64,000 nt of DNA from Sinorhizobium sp. 8-89 (GTDB lineage: Bacteria; Pseudomonadota; Alphaproteobacteria; Rhizobiales; Rhizobiaceae): assembly GCF_030124325.1 (NCBI RefSeq), contig NZ_JASKLR010000024.1, positions 1-64,000 on the forward strand, given 5' to 3'. This document shows positions 17,379 through 26,857 of the stretch, piece after piece. Every line of letters starts with the position of its first letter. The first letter of the stretch is position 1. The notes under the pieces are model-generated. The model searched no databases. It was not told the origin of the DNA and worked only from the letters and a program-made list of their open reading frames with translations. The translations under genes and the position numbers were made by a program.

Positions 17379-18569
17379 ATGGGACGCTGGCCGGTTTACG
17401 ACGAGGAGCAGATCGAGGATGTCGTGTCCGTCCTGAGATCGGGCGAGGTGAATGCATGGACGGGGCCGCATGTCCGTGACTTCGAGGCTGCATATGAGCG
17501 CTATCTTGGTGTCGAGCATGCGGTGGCCGTGGCGAACGGAACGGTGGCGCTCGATCTCGCGCTCTTTGCGCTTGGACTTCAGTCCGGCGACGAAGTGATC
17601 GTTACCCCACGCAGCTTCATCGCTTCGGCATCCACGGTGCCGATGGCAGGCGGGGTTGCGGTCTTCGCTGACGTCGATCGCGACAGCCAGAACATCACCG
17701 TCGAAACCATCAGGGCGAAGCTGACGTCGAGGACCAAGGGCATCATCGTCGTGCACCTCGCCGGCTGGCCCTGCGACATGCCGGCGATCATGGCCTTCGC
17801 CCGCGAGAGGGGGCTGTGGGTCATCGAGGACTGCGCCCAGGCGCACGGTGCCGAAATCGACGGCCGGCCGGTCGGCAGCTTCGCCGATATCGCGGCTTTC
17901 TCCTTCTGTCAGGACAAGATCATCACCACCGGAGGCGAGGGTGGACTGGTGGCCATGAACGATGACGAGCTGTGGAAGAAGGCCTGGAGCCGCAAGGACC
18001 ACGGCAAGTCCTATGATGCCGTTTACAACAGGCATCATCCACCGGGTTTCCGCTGGCTGCACGAATCCATCGGGACGAACTGGCGCATGATGTCCATCCA
18101 GGCGGTATTGGGATCACGGCAACTACAGCGCCTTGAGCAATGGCGCGGCATCAGGGCGCATAATGCAGCGATCCTCGCCAGGGCCGCCGAGGAGATCGAT
18201 GCTCTGCGTACGCCTCTGCCGCCCCCGGGCATGCGACATGCGTGGTACCGGTTCTACACCTTTCTCAGGCCGGAGCTCCTGAAGCCGAACTGGAGCAGGG
18301 ACCGGATCGTAGCGGAGATCAATGGAGCGGGGGTCGTCTGCTTCAGCGGCAGTTGCTCGGAGATTTATCTGGAGAAGGCATTTGCCGACATCGGCATGGG
18401 CTCGGCCGAGCGACTGCCGAACGCTCGGGAGCTCGGGGAGACGAGCCTGGCATTTCTCGTCGATCCAGCCCTCGATACGGCCGCGATGGAGAAGGGTGCG
18501 CACGTCCTGCGTGAAGTGGTTGCGAGTGCCAGCCACGCCAAGGAAGCGCGTTTCGCCGCACGAACGTAG
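17379..18569 (+). CDS. DegT/DnrJ/EryC1 sugar aminotransferase
   Basis: This 396-residue PLP enzyme should transfer an amino group to a keto-sugar nucleotide. The active-site lysine is Lys180 (FCQDKIITTGGEGG). EDCAQAHGAEIDG (150-162), VGSFADIAAFSF and the C-terminal NWRMMSIQAVLGSRQL also match the family. Having Lys, unlike His in the RfbH-like gene at 3503, it should be a true aminotransferase. GGAGGG lies 5 nt before the ATG. It is the last of four rightward genes (ExoF-like, ExoY-like, deacetylase, aminotransferase). No 4,6-dehydratase sits next to it, so its keto-sugar comes from elsewhere in the genome or from the RfbG product. Confidence 0.9.
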   Translation: MGRWPVYDEEQIEDVVSVLRSGEVNAWTGPHVRDFEAAYERYLGVEHAVAVANGTVALDLALFALGLQSGDEVIVTPRSFIASASTVPMAGGVAVFADVDRDSQNITVETIRAKLTSRTKGIIVVHLAGWPCDMPAIMAFARERGLWVIEDCAQAHGAEIDGRPVGSFADIAAFSFCQDKIITTGGEGGLVAMNDDELWKKAWSRKDHGKSYDAVYNRHHPPGFRWLHESIGTNWRMMSIQAVLGSRQLQRLEQWRGIRAHNAAILARAAEEIDALRTPLPPPGMRHAWYRFYTFLRPELLKPNWSRDRIVAEINGAGVVCFSGSCSEIYLEKAFADIGMGSAERLPNARELGETSLAFLVDPALDTAAMEKGAHVLREVVASASHAKEARFAART

Positions 18570-18605
18570 CAATAGAATCAGGATGCGGGTATGCAATTGC
18601 CGCGA

Positions 18606-19448
18606 TCAGACCTGCATTCCGGTGCGGCTGACAAGGCGCCTGGCAGCTGTCGTCAGATCCGCGGCGCACAAGCGCTCGATTTCCGCCACTTGCGCATCGT
18701 CCAGATAGTCTCTGAATCCGCCTGCCTTGCCGCGCCGCATGCGCAGGCTTTCGACGTCGTTTCGGTCATAGTCATGGGCCGGAATGCCTTCGGCACGCTC
18801 TCGAGCCTGCATGGCTTCGAAGCGGCCCGCCTCGACTGCTGCCCGAAGCGCCTTTCGATCTATTGGGCAGCCGAGAAATTCAAGAGCCGCTTCCACTTGC
18901 CGCTCTGTATCGGCAGAGAGAGCCTCATAACTCAGAACGAAGTGAGCGCGATTGGATAAGCCGCCGGCCCAACCATTCAGATAATCGATCATTGCGGGCA
19001 GCCCCTGGTCGCGGTCCGCTATGAAATCCGAAAGGCTGCCGGCGAAACGGTGCTTGTGGCGGCTCGCGTGGAAGTAGGCCGAGACGATCACGTCACGCGG
19101 GTCCCGGACCATCATTATGACCGGGCGTTTGAGGAAGAGGCTTGCGCTATAGTCGAGGTGGCTGACAAAGACCGTGGGGGTCACGCTCTTCGCCCCGCGA
19201 AAGCGAGAGCCGGGAATTCCGCGCACCGGGTCGAGATCGAAATTTGGCACGATCGAAAACATGTTGTGAAGGTCTACAGGCTCGGAAATGCCTGCGGTCG
19301 CAGCGAGGTAGTGGGAAAGAATGTAGCGGAACCATGTGCGGCCCGATTTCGGATAGGAGATCAGGAAACTGTCGGCGTGAGCCGCATGTACGGTAAGCCG
19401 TACGCGCCTCTCCACCCGACGCCATGCTCGCTTGACAATGCTGACCAT
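18606..19448 (-). CDS. Sulfotransferase (second)
   Basis: This 280-residue PAPS sulfotransferase has the 5'-PSB motif SFLISYPKSGRTWFRYIL, the 3'-PB motif VIMMVRDPRDVIVSAYFH and the C-terminal RRGKAGGFRDYLDD that corresponds to the RKGxxGDW nucleotide-binding loop. It is closer to the Sulfotransfer_1 (estrogen/flavonol) type than the protein at 11573, so the two probably use different acceptors. ATG 19448 follows GGAGA by 7 nt; an ATG 21 codons earlier lacks a site. It ends 36 bp from the convergent aminotransferase. Two distinct sulfotransferases in one cluster strongly suggest a sulfated surface glycan. Confidence 0.88.
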   Translation of the reverse strand: MVSIVKRAWRRVERRVRLTVHAAHADSFLISYPKSGRTWFRYILSHYLAATAGISEPVDLHNMFSIVPNFDLDPVRGIPGSRFRGAKSVTPTVFVSHLDYSASLFLKRPVIMMVRDPRDVIVSAYFHASRHKHRFAGSLSDFIADRDQGLPAMIDYLNGWAGGLSNRAHFVLSYEALSADTERQVEAALEFLGCPIDRKALRAAVEAGRFEAMQARERAEGIPAHDYDRNDVESLRMRRGKAGGFRDYLDDAQVAEIERLCAADLTTAARRLVSRTGMQV

Positions 19449-19940
19449 TATAGTCTCCACAACCCGGCGTTGCCGAGAAAGTATAAAACTGCCATGCTTC
19501 AAAGAGGGCAATAAATGCTATATAGCGTAACTCATCTGACTTGCAGCTTTGAACGCTCAGAGCGGATAGAAGCAATCAAGAGGTGGAAAAATATTCGTTC
19601 CGCGTTTTCTGGGTGCGATTGGACCTCATAGGGTATCTCTGCCGGAAATGCTTTTTATGTCCGCAAGTGCCGATAAAATTAATGTTGATTCTCCGAATAT
19701 CGCCAAATACAGTCCGGAAAACAGCTAGAGCTTATTGACGCGATTGTTGAAAATCAATTCGGTTAGTTGATTCTGAAATAAAAAACTTGCATCCTGTCAA
19801 TAGCGCACTCGCCATTGCACCTGGGGGAGCGTCCGTGCCGACGCCGATAATTCTGTTTACCCGTTCTGAGGTCAATAGAGTCTGCACGATGAGACGAGAT
19901 TCGCCCCGATCCTTGGGCCGTCGGGGGAGGGGCATTCGAT
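19449..19940. promoter_or_regulatory. Divergent intergenic region, AT-rich
   Basis: These 492 bp between the second sulfotransferase and the GT4 gene have no credible gene. Positions 19660-19800 are AT-rich (TATGTCCGCAAG, AATATCGCCAAATAC, TTCTGAAATAAAAAACTTGC). Promoters for both divergent genes are expected here. No operator could be named. Confidence 0.45.
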
Positions 19941-21119
19941 ATGAATGAGAGTGCGGATTCCCGGACCTTTGGATTGTCGAAGATCGCCGGCGCGCGAGTA
20001 ACGATCGTCGTTCCAGGCCTTGGAGCGGGCGGCACCGAGCACGTGGTGAACGTCGTCAGTAATCACTGGAATGAGCTCGGCTGCACGGTGACGCTGATCA
20101 CCCTGGAGCCGCCGGATGCGCAGCCCTATTACGATTTCGATCCCAAGATTGCCGTCGTGCGCCTGGGGGTGCCTCCTCGCAGAGCTTCGAAGATGCGGTC
20201 CGGCTCCCTCGTGTTTCGGCGATTTCAACGGCTTCGGACGGCTATCCGCGATTCGCGGCCGGACCTCGTCCTAAGTTTTCTGACGCGAACGAATGTCCTG
20301 ACGCTCCTGGCCACAATCGGCCTTGCGGTTCCGGTCATCGTTTCCGAGCGCAACAACCCGACTCTGCAGCCGCTCGGACCGTTTTGGAGATGGCTCCAGA
20401 GGGGTCTGTATCCGCGAGCATTCGGCATGGTCACAATGACCCAGGGGGCCCTCGACCAGTTCCCAGCGAGAATACGCCGCAATGGATGGGTAATCGCCAA
20501 TCCTGTCGATTTGCCCGACGGCTGGCAGAAAAGGCGTGGAAAAAACATTCTGGCGGCGGTGGGCCGCCTGACCCGCCAAAAGGGATTCGACCTTTTGCTG
20601 GAAGCATTCTCGAAGATCGCCGAGATCCATCCCGAATGGAAGTTGGTGATTTGGGGTGAAGGTGATGAAAGGCGCAGCCTGGAGGCTTTGCGAGATGCCC
20701 TCGGCCTACAAGAGCGCGTGGAAATGCCGGGGCTGACCCGGCGACCGGGGCTTTGGATTGAGAACGCGGACGTCTTCGTCCTGTCTTCACGTTACGAAGG
20801 GTGGGGGATCGTCTTGCTGGAAGCCATGGCCGCGGGCCTGCCCGTCGTTTCCTACGAATGCGATTGGGGACCGCGCGTCATGATAACGCATGATAGCGAC
20901 GGCATACTGGTGCCGAGGGAGGATGTCGAAGCCCTTGCGAAGGCACTTGCACGGGTAATGGCAGATCGGGACCTCAGGGAACGGCTGGGGACGAGGGCGG
21001 AGGCGAGCGCTCAAAGGTACATGCCGGAGCAGATACTCGCCGAGTGGGACCTACTAGCCTCCTGCGCATTGAAGCATGCGTCGAAGATGCACATACAGGC
21101 ACCTGATAACGCCGTCTAA
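19941..21119 (+). CDS. GT4 family glycosyltransferase (paralogue of 9015-10160)
   Basis: This 392-residue GT-B enzyme has the N-terminal VPGLGAGGTEHVVNVVSNHW, a SERNN acceptor-side motif, and donor-site ILAAVGRLTRQKGFDLLLEAF. FVLSSRYEGWGIVLLEAMAAGLP carries the EX7E pair. It is clearly paralogous to the protein at 9015-10160, sharing VLSFLTRTNVL and SERNNPTLQ in the same positions, and points the opposite way. It probably adds a related sugar to the same repeat unit. No other gene follows in the same operon; after it the sequence is gene-poor for about 780 bp. Confidence 0.9.
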   Translation: MNESADSRTFGLSKIAGARVTIVVPGLGAGGTEHVVNVVSNHWNELGCTVTLITLEPPDAQPYYDFDPKIAVVRLGVPPRRASKMRSGSLVFRRFQRLRTAIRDSRPDLVLSFLTRTNVLTLLATIGLAVPVIVSERNNPTLQPLGPFWRWLQRGLYPRAFGMVTMTQGALDQFPARIRRNGWVIANPVDLPDGWQKRRGKNILAAVGRLTRQKGFDLLLEAFSKIAEIHPEWKLVIWGEGDERRSLEALRDALGLQERVEMPGLTRRPGLWIENADVFVLSSRYEGWGIVLLEAMAAGLPVVSYECDWGPRVMITHDSDGILVPREDVEALAKALARVMADRDLRERLGTRAEASAQRYMPEQILAEWDLLASCALKHASKMHIQAPDNAV

Positions 21120-21322
21120 TCGGGCATTCCTCTCGTCGTGATTACTCGACGCCGTGTTGGCGGAGCGGGTCACGCTGGCCGGCATCGCGAAGGGGATTTC
21201 AATCTCTCCGGTCGCTGAAGACCAAGCTGGGTCGGAGGAGACACCGGCGCGCACGCTTTCGAGGAGGTTCATCGAGGTCGACGGTGTCTACGGCGTTCAA
21301 GTTTATCGCGCGTCGCGCGCCG

Positions 21323-21679
21323 CTATCTCGAAGTCGCCTGTGAGAAGGCTAGGCCATCGATCTGGCCGCCTTTCAGGCGGTAGACCGGGGATTGCGAGAT
21401 GCCGGCGCCCGCATTGCCGCCCGGATTCTCGTGAGCATGGCGCACGATGCCCTCGTCCGGAGCGTTGCCGAAACGCTGCCGAAGGTCGTGCGGGCTATCG
21501 CCGAGCGTGGGAACCGGCAGTCTCCAACTCGAAACGTCGAACTGGCCCTTGTCGCAATCATCACGGCGCTCTTCGGTCTCTTCGGTAGAAACCATGGTAA
21601 GCGTGGGCTTCGCCCCGGAGGCATCTTCGCCGTCGGCAACGAACCACACCCGGCGCTGATCGTCCCTTGCAGGGATCAT
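21323..21679 (-). CDS. Small hypothetical protein, uncertain
   Basis: A 118-codon open frame in the 780-bp gap between the GT4 and MscS genes. The predicted product is hydrophilic, with stretches such as VWFVADGEDASGAKPTLTMV and QSPVYRLKGGQIDGLA whose composition looks like real protein. I do not recognise a family. No strong ribosome site precedes the ATG at 21679. The frames on the other strand here look less protein-like. The rest of 21120-21898 shows nothing I can name. Confidence 0.3.
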   Translation of the reverse strand: MIPARDDQRRVWFVADGEDASGAKPTLTMVSTEETEERRDDCDKGQFDVSSWRLPVPTLGDSPHDLRQRFGNAPDEGIVRHAHENPGGNAGAGISQSPVYRLKGGQIDGLAFSQATSR

Positions 21680-21898
21680 GTAGCAAGCGGAGCGCCAACG
21701 AAGGGCTGCGCGAATGCGTGCACGTCAACGAAACACGCAACCGCCTTGCACGAGCGTACTCCCGATCTCGATCAATCATAAACCAGATCACGCAGGATGG
21801 TGTTGCGCTCTGACACTGTTACAAGGCATCTGATATGTAATGTATGGTCGTGGCTGGGAACCTCATGGCGGTCGGCCGCAAACGGGAGGGCGGGGTCC

Positions 21899-24016
21899 AT
21901 GAATGTAGCTTCAAGTCATTGCAGGAATGGCGTGTTTCTCGCCTCGTCTGTCCTGTTTCTCCAGCTGGTTTTTGCGCTCATCGGCCCTGTGGCCGCACAG
22001 GAACCGACGGTTACGGCACCCCCGGCCAAGGTGCAGCAGTTGATCGGACTGCTTGATGATCCCGAGGTCCGCCAGTGGCTCGCGTCCAAGCAGACCGCCA
22101 CACCAGAGGCACAAGCGCCGTCGACGGGGCTTGCCTCCCGATTGGTCGCCCAAATCAAGAAGCACCTTGGCGGCATGCGGGATGCGGTTCCCCGGATGGT
22201 TCCGGAATGGCAGGCGGCGAGAGAGCGCATGGCAAGCGACATGCAGAACCATGGGACGATGCCCGTTCTGCGGGGCTTTGCCTTCATATTGTTCCTCGGC
22301 TACGGCGCCGAATTCTTGCTGCGCTATTTCCTGCGACGCGGCGCGGGCCGCAGTGCCGCGCATGACGGGTGGGCCCTCAACGCGTTTACAAACATCGCGC
22401 CTCTTGTGGCTTTCGCAATCGTTGGTATTGCAGCCTTCGTGCTATCCGGTTGGCCACCGCGGCTGGAAGCGGCTGTCGCGCCGCTGCTCATAGCCTGGAT
22501 CGTCGCCCGCTTACTGATTGCCGTCGCATCCGCTGTGTTCAAGCCGGCGGCCACGGCAGCCGCGACATCGGGAGCAGAAGGGGAGCATGCCACGCTTGCT
22601 CCGGACGACGCCAGGTTCTGGTTCAATCGATCCGTGTTGTTTATCTGCGCGTTCGCCGTTGCGTGGGCGATTGGCGATCTCATGGAGGCGCTGTCATTTC
22701 CGGCCGATGTCCGCGACCTCGCCACGGCGATTCTAGGGCTTGTCGTTCTCGGCCTGGCGATCGACACGGTGCGTCGCCGGCCTGGCCAGGCGGTGATGGC
22801 CGGGCGCCGGATGCTCCGCAACGCGATGATCGTCGCCTTTCTGGTGCTGCTCTGGCTCCTTTGGGTTGCCGGCATGAAAGTCTTGTTCTGGATTGGCATC
22901 TATGTTCTCGGCTTGCCGCCGCTGTTGCGCTTTACCAGTGCGACCACGAGAGCGATACTCGACACTTCTGGAACCGACGGTGTTCTCGTGTTGCGCAATG
23001 TGTTGATCGAAAGAGGTGCCCGGCTGGTGATCATCGCGCTGGCGGCTGCCTGGCTCGCCATCGTCTTCCGCTTTAATGGCAGCACGATGATGCAGGACGA
23101 TGCCTTCAACCGCATCTTCCGCGGCATTCTCGCCGGTGTCGTCATCTTGCTCGCGGCAGATCTCATCTGGCAACTGGCGAAGGAGATCATCAATCTGCGC
23201 GTGAACCAGGCCAGCGTCGAAGTCGCGGATCCGGCGCAACTCGCCCGCAATATGCGCATGCGCACGCTGCTGCCGATCCTGCGCAACTTTCTGGCCGCCT
23301 TCATTGCCGTGGTTGCCGTGCTCATGGTCCTTTCCGGCCTCGGCGTCGCGATCGGTCCGCTGATCGCGGGCGCAGGCGTGTTCGGCGTCGCGATCGGCTT
23401 CGGCTCGCAGACCTTGGTCAAGGACATCATAAGCGGCATTTTCTACATGATGGACGATGCCTTCCGCGTCGGCGAATACATCCAGAGCGGCAGCTATATG
23501 GGGACGGTCGAATCCTTCAGCATCCGCTCCGTCAAGCTGCGCCACCACCGCGGTCCGGTGTTCACCGTGCCGTTCGGCTCGCTTGGGGCAGTCCAGAACA
23601 TGAGCCGCGATTGGGTGATCGACAAGTTCAAGATCAACGTTTCCTACGACACTGATGTTGCCAAAGTGAAGAAGGTGGTGAAGGGTGTCGGGGCCGCGCT
23701 GCTCGAGGATCCAGAACTCGCGCCGCTGATCATCGAAACGGTGAAGATGAAGGGCGTCGAGCAGTTCGGTGATTATGGCGTCACCCTGAGCTTCGCCATG
23801 ACCACCAAGCCGGGGCATCAGACTCAGGTCAGACGGCGCGCCCAAGCCCTGATCAAGGAAGCATTCAAGACGCACGGCATTTCGTTTGCCTCGCCGACGG
23901 TGCAGGTCGCGGGTGACGAGGCGCAGTCCACGACGGTCGCCGCCGCCGCGACACGTGACGCGATCGCCAAGAAGAACGCGGCCCTCGCCCAGGCGCAGGG
24001 GGCGCCGACGGAATAA
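21899..24016 (+). CDS. Large MscS-family mechanosensitive channel
   Basis: This 705-residue protein has a Sec signal peptide (FLASSVLFLQLVFALIGPVAAQ), a periplasmic N-terminal part (about 25-110) and around ten hydrophobic segments. The MscS core lies at about 475-690: IAGAGVFGVAIGFGSQTLVKD is the pore helix TM3 and beta hinge, then GTVESFSIRSVKLRHHRGPV and a VPFGSLG beta domain. It should release solutes on hypo-osmotic shock. I place the start at ATG 21899, behind GGGAGGGCGGGG, because it sits right before the signal peptide; an ATG at 21797 would bury it. The C-terminal tail (about 665-705) is Ala/Gln-rich. It is not obviously tied to its neighbours. Confidence 0.9.
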   Translation: MNVASSHCRNGVFLASSVLFLQLVFALIGPVAAQEPTVTAPPAKVQQLIGLLDDPEVRQWLASKQTATPEAQAPSTGLASRLVAQIKKHLGGMRDAVPRMVPEWQAARERMASDMQNHGTMPVLRGFAFILFLGYGAEFLLRYFLRRGAGRSAAHDGWALNAFTNIAPLVAFAIVGIAAFVLSGWPPRLEAAVAPLLIAWIVARLLIAVASAVFKPAATAAATSGAEGEHATLAPDDARFWFNRSVLFICAFAVAWAIGDLMEALSFPADVRDLATAILGLVVLGLAIDTVRRRPGQAVMAGRRMLRNAMIVAFLVLLWLLWVAGMKVLFWIGIYVLGLPPLLRFTSATTRAILDTSGTDGVLVLRNVLIERGARLVIIALAAAWLAIVFRFNGSTMMQDDAFNRIFRGILAGVVILLAADLIWQLAKEIINLRVNQASVEVADPAQLARNMRMRTLLPILRNFLAAFIAVVAVLMVLSGLGVAIGPLIAGAGVFGVAIGFGSQTLVKDIISGIFYMMDDAFRVGEYIQSGSYMGTVESFSIRSVKLRHHRGPVFTVPFGSLGAVQNMSRDWVIDKFKINVSYDTDVAKVKKVVKGVGAALLEDPELAPLIIETVKMKGVEQFGDYGVTLSFAMTTKPGHQTQVRRRAQALIKEAFKTHGISFASPTVQVAGDEAQSTTVAAAATRDAIAKKNAALAQAQGAPTE

Positions 24017-24154
24017 ATCGACGATGCGGAGTGAGAGCCTCAGGTGACGCGCGTGGGCTGCGGCTCCGCCCGCTTGCTGCGGTGCCGGTAGCCGATCGGA
24101 CGCATGCCGGGCCATGTTGACAACCGATCAGGAAGGCGAGATAGCTCGCCTCGA

Positions 24155-25252
24155 ATGAAGATCGCCTTTTACGCGCCTTTGAAATCGCCCGATCATGCCG
24201 TCCCTTCCGGCGACAGGCAGATGGCGCGCCTGTTGATCGACGCGCTTCGACTGGGCGGACATGATGTCGGGATCGCGTCGCACTTGCGCAGCTTTTCACG
24301 CCAGGCCTCCGACGAACAGCTCTCGTCCCTCAGAACGGAGGCCGAGCGAGAGGTTCGCCGTCTCCGACGCCTTTGGCGCGACGAGGGACCGCCGGACGCG
24401 TGGTTCTGCTATCATCCCTATTACAAGGCGCCGGACCTGATCGGTCCTCGCATTTCGGCGGAATTCTCCATTCCCTATGTCACTGCCGAAAGCTCCTACT
24501 CCCACCGCCGCAATGTGGGCGCCAGGAAGCCGGCTCAGGATGAAGTCGCGGCCGGCGCCAGGCAGGCCGCCGTCAACATCTGCTTTACGCAGCGCGACCG
24601 CGAAGGGCTGGAAGAAGCGATTCCGGGTGTCCGCCATGCCATGCTCGCGCCGTTCACAGACGTGGCGCCGTTCCACGAACCACGACAATCCACGGACGGC
24701 GTTTGCCGGCTGTTGGCGGTGGCGATGATGCGGCCGGGTGACAAGATGGATAGTTATCGGATGTTGGCCAAGGCGCTGACGCTCTTGGTCGATCTGCCCT
24801 GGAAAATGTCGATCGTCGGCGACGGCCCCGCTCGGGCGCAAGTGCATGAGGTGTTTGCCGGGCTGCCGGCCGAGAGGCTGGACTGGCTCGGCGAGAAGGA
24901 GCCTGGGGCGATCGCCGGGATTCTCGCACGTGGCGATCTCTATGTCTGGCCGGGCTGCGGCGAGGCCTATGGCCTCTCCTATCTTGAGGCGCAAGCGGCT
25001 GGCCTGCCGGTCGTCGCGCAACGAACCGCCGGCGTTCCGGAAGTGGTCAGGGATGAGGAAACAGGTTTGCTGACGAAGGCGGGTGAGATCGACCTGTTCG
25101 CCGCAGCGATTCGGCGGCTGATCAGTGACACCGCCCTGCGGGCCGAGTTCGGGGCAAACGCGCGCCGCTTCGTTATCGAGCAACGGTCGCTGCAGGCGGC
25201 GGCAAGACGCCTCGGCGAGATCTTCAGGGATTTTGTGGAGAAGGCGGCATGA
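24155..25252 (+). CDS. GT4-type glycosyltransferase
   Basis: This 365-residue GT-B enzyme begins MKIAFYAPLKSPDHAVPSGD. Its donor-binding half has MSIVGDGPARAQV and VWPGCGEAYGLSYLEAQAAG (E-x7-E), the GT4 pattern. An earlier in-frame ATG (24104) adds 17 unrelated residues, so I use 24155. Its stop overlaps the start of the next gene by 4 bp (ATGA), so the two are coupled. Pairing with a deacetylase-fold protein suggests a small two-gene unit that makes and trims an amino-sugar glycan or lipid, but the product is unknown. Confidence 0.85.
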   Translation: MKIAFYAPLKSPDHAVPSGDRQMARLLIDALRLGGHDVGIASHLRSFSRQASDEQLSSLRTEAEREVRRLRRLWRDEGPPDAWFCYHPYYKAPDLIGPRISAEFSIPYVTAESSYSHRRNVGARKPAQDEVAAGARQAAVNICFTQRDREGLEEAIPGVRHAMLAPFTDVAPFHEPRQSTDGVCRLLAVAMMRPGDKMDSYRMLAKALTLLVDLPWKMSIVGDGPARAQVHEVFAGLPAERLDWLGEKEPGAIAGILARGDLYVWPGCGEAYGLSYLEAQAAGLPVVAQRTAGVPEVVRDEETGLLTKAGEIDLFAAAIRRLISDTALRAEFGANARRFVIEQRSLQAAARRLGEIFRDFVEKAA

Positions 25253-26040
25253 CGGAGACCTCGACATGGCAACCGCTGATCGACAGGCTGGATCGCTTGC
25301 GTGCCGGGCAGCGCGTCGATTTCTGGTTGCGCGACGATGACGCGGTCGAGCCGACTCCGGCGCTCGACCGGCTGGTGGAACTGACGGATCGCTTTTCGGT
25401 GCCGGCGACCTTGGCCGTTATCCCGGCGCATACGAACGGCGAGCTCTCGCATTATCTCGACCGCCGTGACGATATCAGCATTGCCGTTCATGGCTGGGCG
25501 CACCGAAACCATGCGTTACCCGCGGAAAAGCGGCAGGAACTCGGTGACCACCGGCCACGGGAGATTGTTCTCGACGAGTTAAACAGGGGGTACTCCCGTC
25601 TGAGAATGCTCCATCCCTCCTCCTTCGTGCCGCTGCTCGTCCCGCCATGGAACCGGATCGATGTAGCCCTGCTTGGCGGATTGCCGGAGATGGGCTTCAG
25701 GGCCCTCTCGGTGTTCGGTCCCGAACGGAAACCCGCGCGCAAGGCGGCGTACGAGAAAGCGAGTTCGCTATCCGCTTTTCCGCGGCTGAGGCTCATCAAC
25801 ACGCATGTGGATGTAATGGATTGGCGCGGAACGCGCGGCTGTCGGGATCACCGGGAAATCATTCGAGATATCGTACGGCGTCTGGACGAGATGGACCTGG
25901 ACGAAGAGGCGGTCGGTATTCTCACGCACCATCTGGTCCACGACGAGAGCGTGTGGGAATTTCTGTCGCGACTGTTCGATCTCACCGCCGCACACCCCGT
26001 CTGCCGCTGGCGCAAGGTTGGTGATCTCATAGCTCGATGA
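25249..26040 (+). CDS. Polysaccharide deacetylase-like protein (NodB fold)
   Basis: This 263-residue protein has the first NodB-type motif VDFWLRDDDAVEP (two consecutive Asp for catalysis and metal) and a His pair in SIAVHGWAHRNHA corresponding to HxxxH. LLVPPWNRI is motif 3 and GILTHHLVHD is the last histidine motif. The family hydrolyses N- or O-acetyl groups on polysaccharides with a divalent metal. There is no signal peptide, so it acts in the cytoplasm, unlike most family members. It is translationally coupled to the GT4 gene upstream. Its 3' end overlaps the convergent MBL gene by 14 bp. Confidence 0.84.
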   Translation: MTETSTWQPLIDRLDRLRAGQRVDFWLRDDDAVEPTPALDRLVELTDRFSVPATLAVIPAHTNGELSHYLDRRDDISIAVHGWAHRNHALPAEKRQELGDHRPREIVLDELNRGYSRLRMLHPSSFVPLLVPPWNRIDVALLGGLPEMGFRALSVFGPERKPARKAAYEKASSLSAFPRLRLINTHVDVMDWRGTRGCRDHREIIRDIVRRLDEMDLDEEAVGILTHHLVHDESVWEFLSRLFDLTAAHPVCRWRKVGDLIAR

Positions 26041-26857
26041 TCTGGTGATCGCGGGCCGCAAAGGCTCCCTCGAAAAAGGCCTGTACTTCCTCTTCCATCG
26101 CCGCGATCTCGACATCCGTCCGCGACGGATCATGGTGAAACATTGCCAAGCGCGATACGCCGGCAGCTTGCGCCAGCTTGGCGCCGTGCATGCCGGTCGA
26201 GTGTCCGTAGCCTCGATAGGTCGGCATCTCCGATTCGAGATAGGTGCAGTCGTAGACCATGAGGTCGGCACCGGCGATGAACTCGAGGAGGGTAGGGTCG
26301 AGAATGCCGGCCTCGTGTTCCGTGTCGTAGATCAAGGCGACGGCGCGGCCGCCCCAATCGACCCTGTAGCCGACGCAACCGCCTGGATGAACGAGGCTCA
26401 TCGTGCGGATGGAAACGCCCTTTCGCGGTGAAAGGGTCTCGCCGGGGCGAAAATCCACGCAGTCGAGGCTTGCCTGACAGATGCCTGGGCCAACCGGAAA
26501 CCAGGGCGGCCGCATGAAATCGTTGATCATTTCCTGGGTAGACATCGTGCCGTGAAGATGGCCGGACCAGAACCGCACCGCCGAACTGCAGCGATAGATC
26601 GGCTTGAAATAGGGAAGCCCGATAATGTGGTCATAGTGTGTGTGGGTGAAGAAGACATCGTACTCGGCGACGCCCTCGGCCATCAGCGCCAGCCCCGCCT
26701 CGCGCAACCCCGAGCCGGCGTCGAAGATCAGGACTTCGGTGCCGCAACGGACTTCAATGCAAGGTGTATTGCCACCATAGCGTAGGAACTGTTCGCCGGA
26801 TACCGGCAAACTGCCTCTTACTCCCCAGAACCGGACTCGAAAGGTGTTTTCCTGCAT
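26027..26857 (-). CDS. Metallo-beta-lactamase fold hydrolase, phosphodiesterase-like
   Basis: This 276-residue MBL-fold protein begins VRFWGVRGSLPVSG then YGGNTPCIEV. The zinc motif is THTHYDHIIGLPYF (HxHxDH), with further ligands in SLVHPGG and LIYDTEHE and a final MFHHDPSRTD. This RFWGxRGSxP subgroup lies nearest to RNase Z-like and cyclic-nucleotide phosphodiesterase-like hydrolases. It is divergent from the cyclase-like DUF3095 gene, and another cyclase lies 3 kb away, so a role in cyclic-nucleotide turnover is reasonable but unproven. I chose ATG 26857 because similarity starts there; the in-frame ATG at 26959 adds 34 unrelated residues. Confidence 0.82.
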   Translation of the reverse strand: MQENTFRVRFWGVRGSLPVSGEQFLRYGGNTPCIEVRCGTEVLIFDAGSGLREAGLALMAEGVAEYDVFFTHTHYDHIIGLPYFKPIYRCSSAVRFWSGHLHGTMSTQEMINDFMRPPWFPVGPGICQASLDCVDFRPGETLSPRKGVSIRTMSLVHPGGCVGYRVDWGGRAVALIYDTEHEAGILDPTLLEFIAGADLMVYDCTYLESEMPTYRGYGHSTGMHGAKLAQAAGVSRLAMFHHDPSRTDVEIAAMEEEVQAFFEGAFAARDHQIIEL

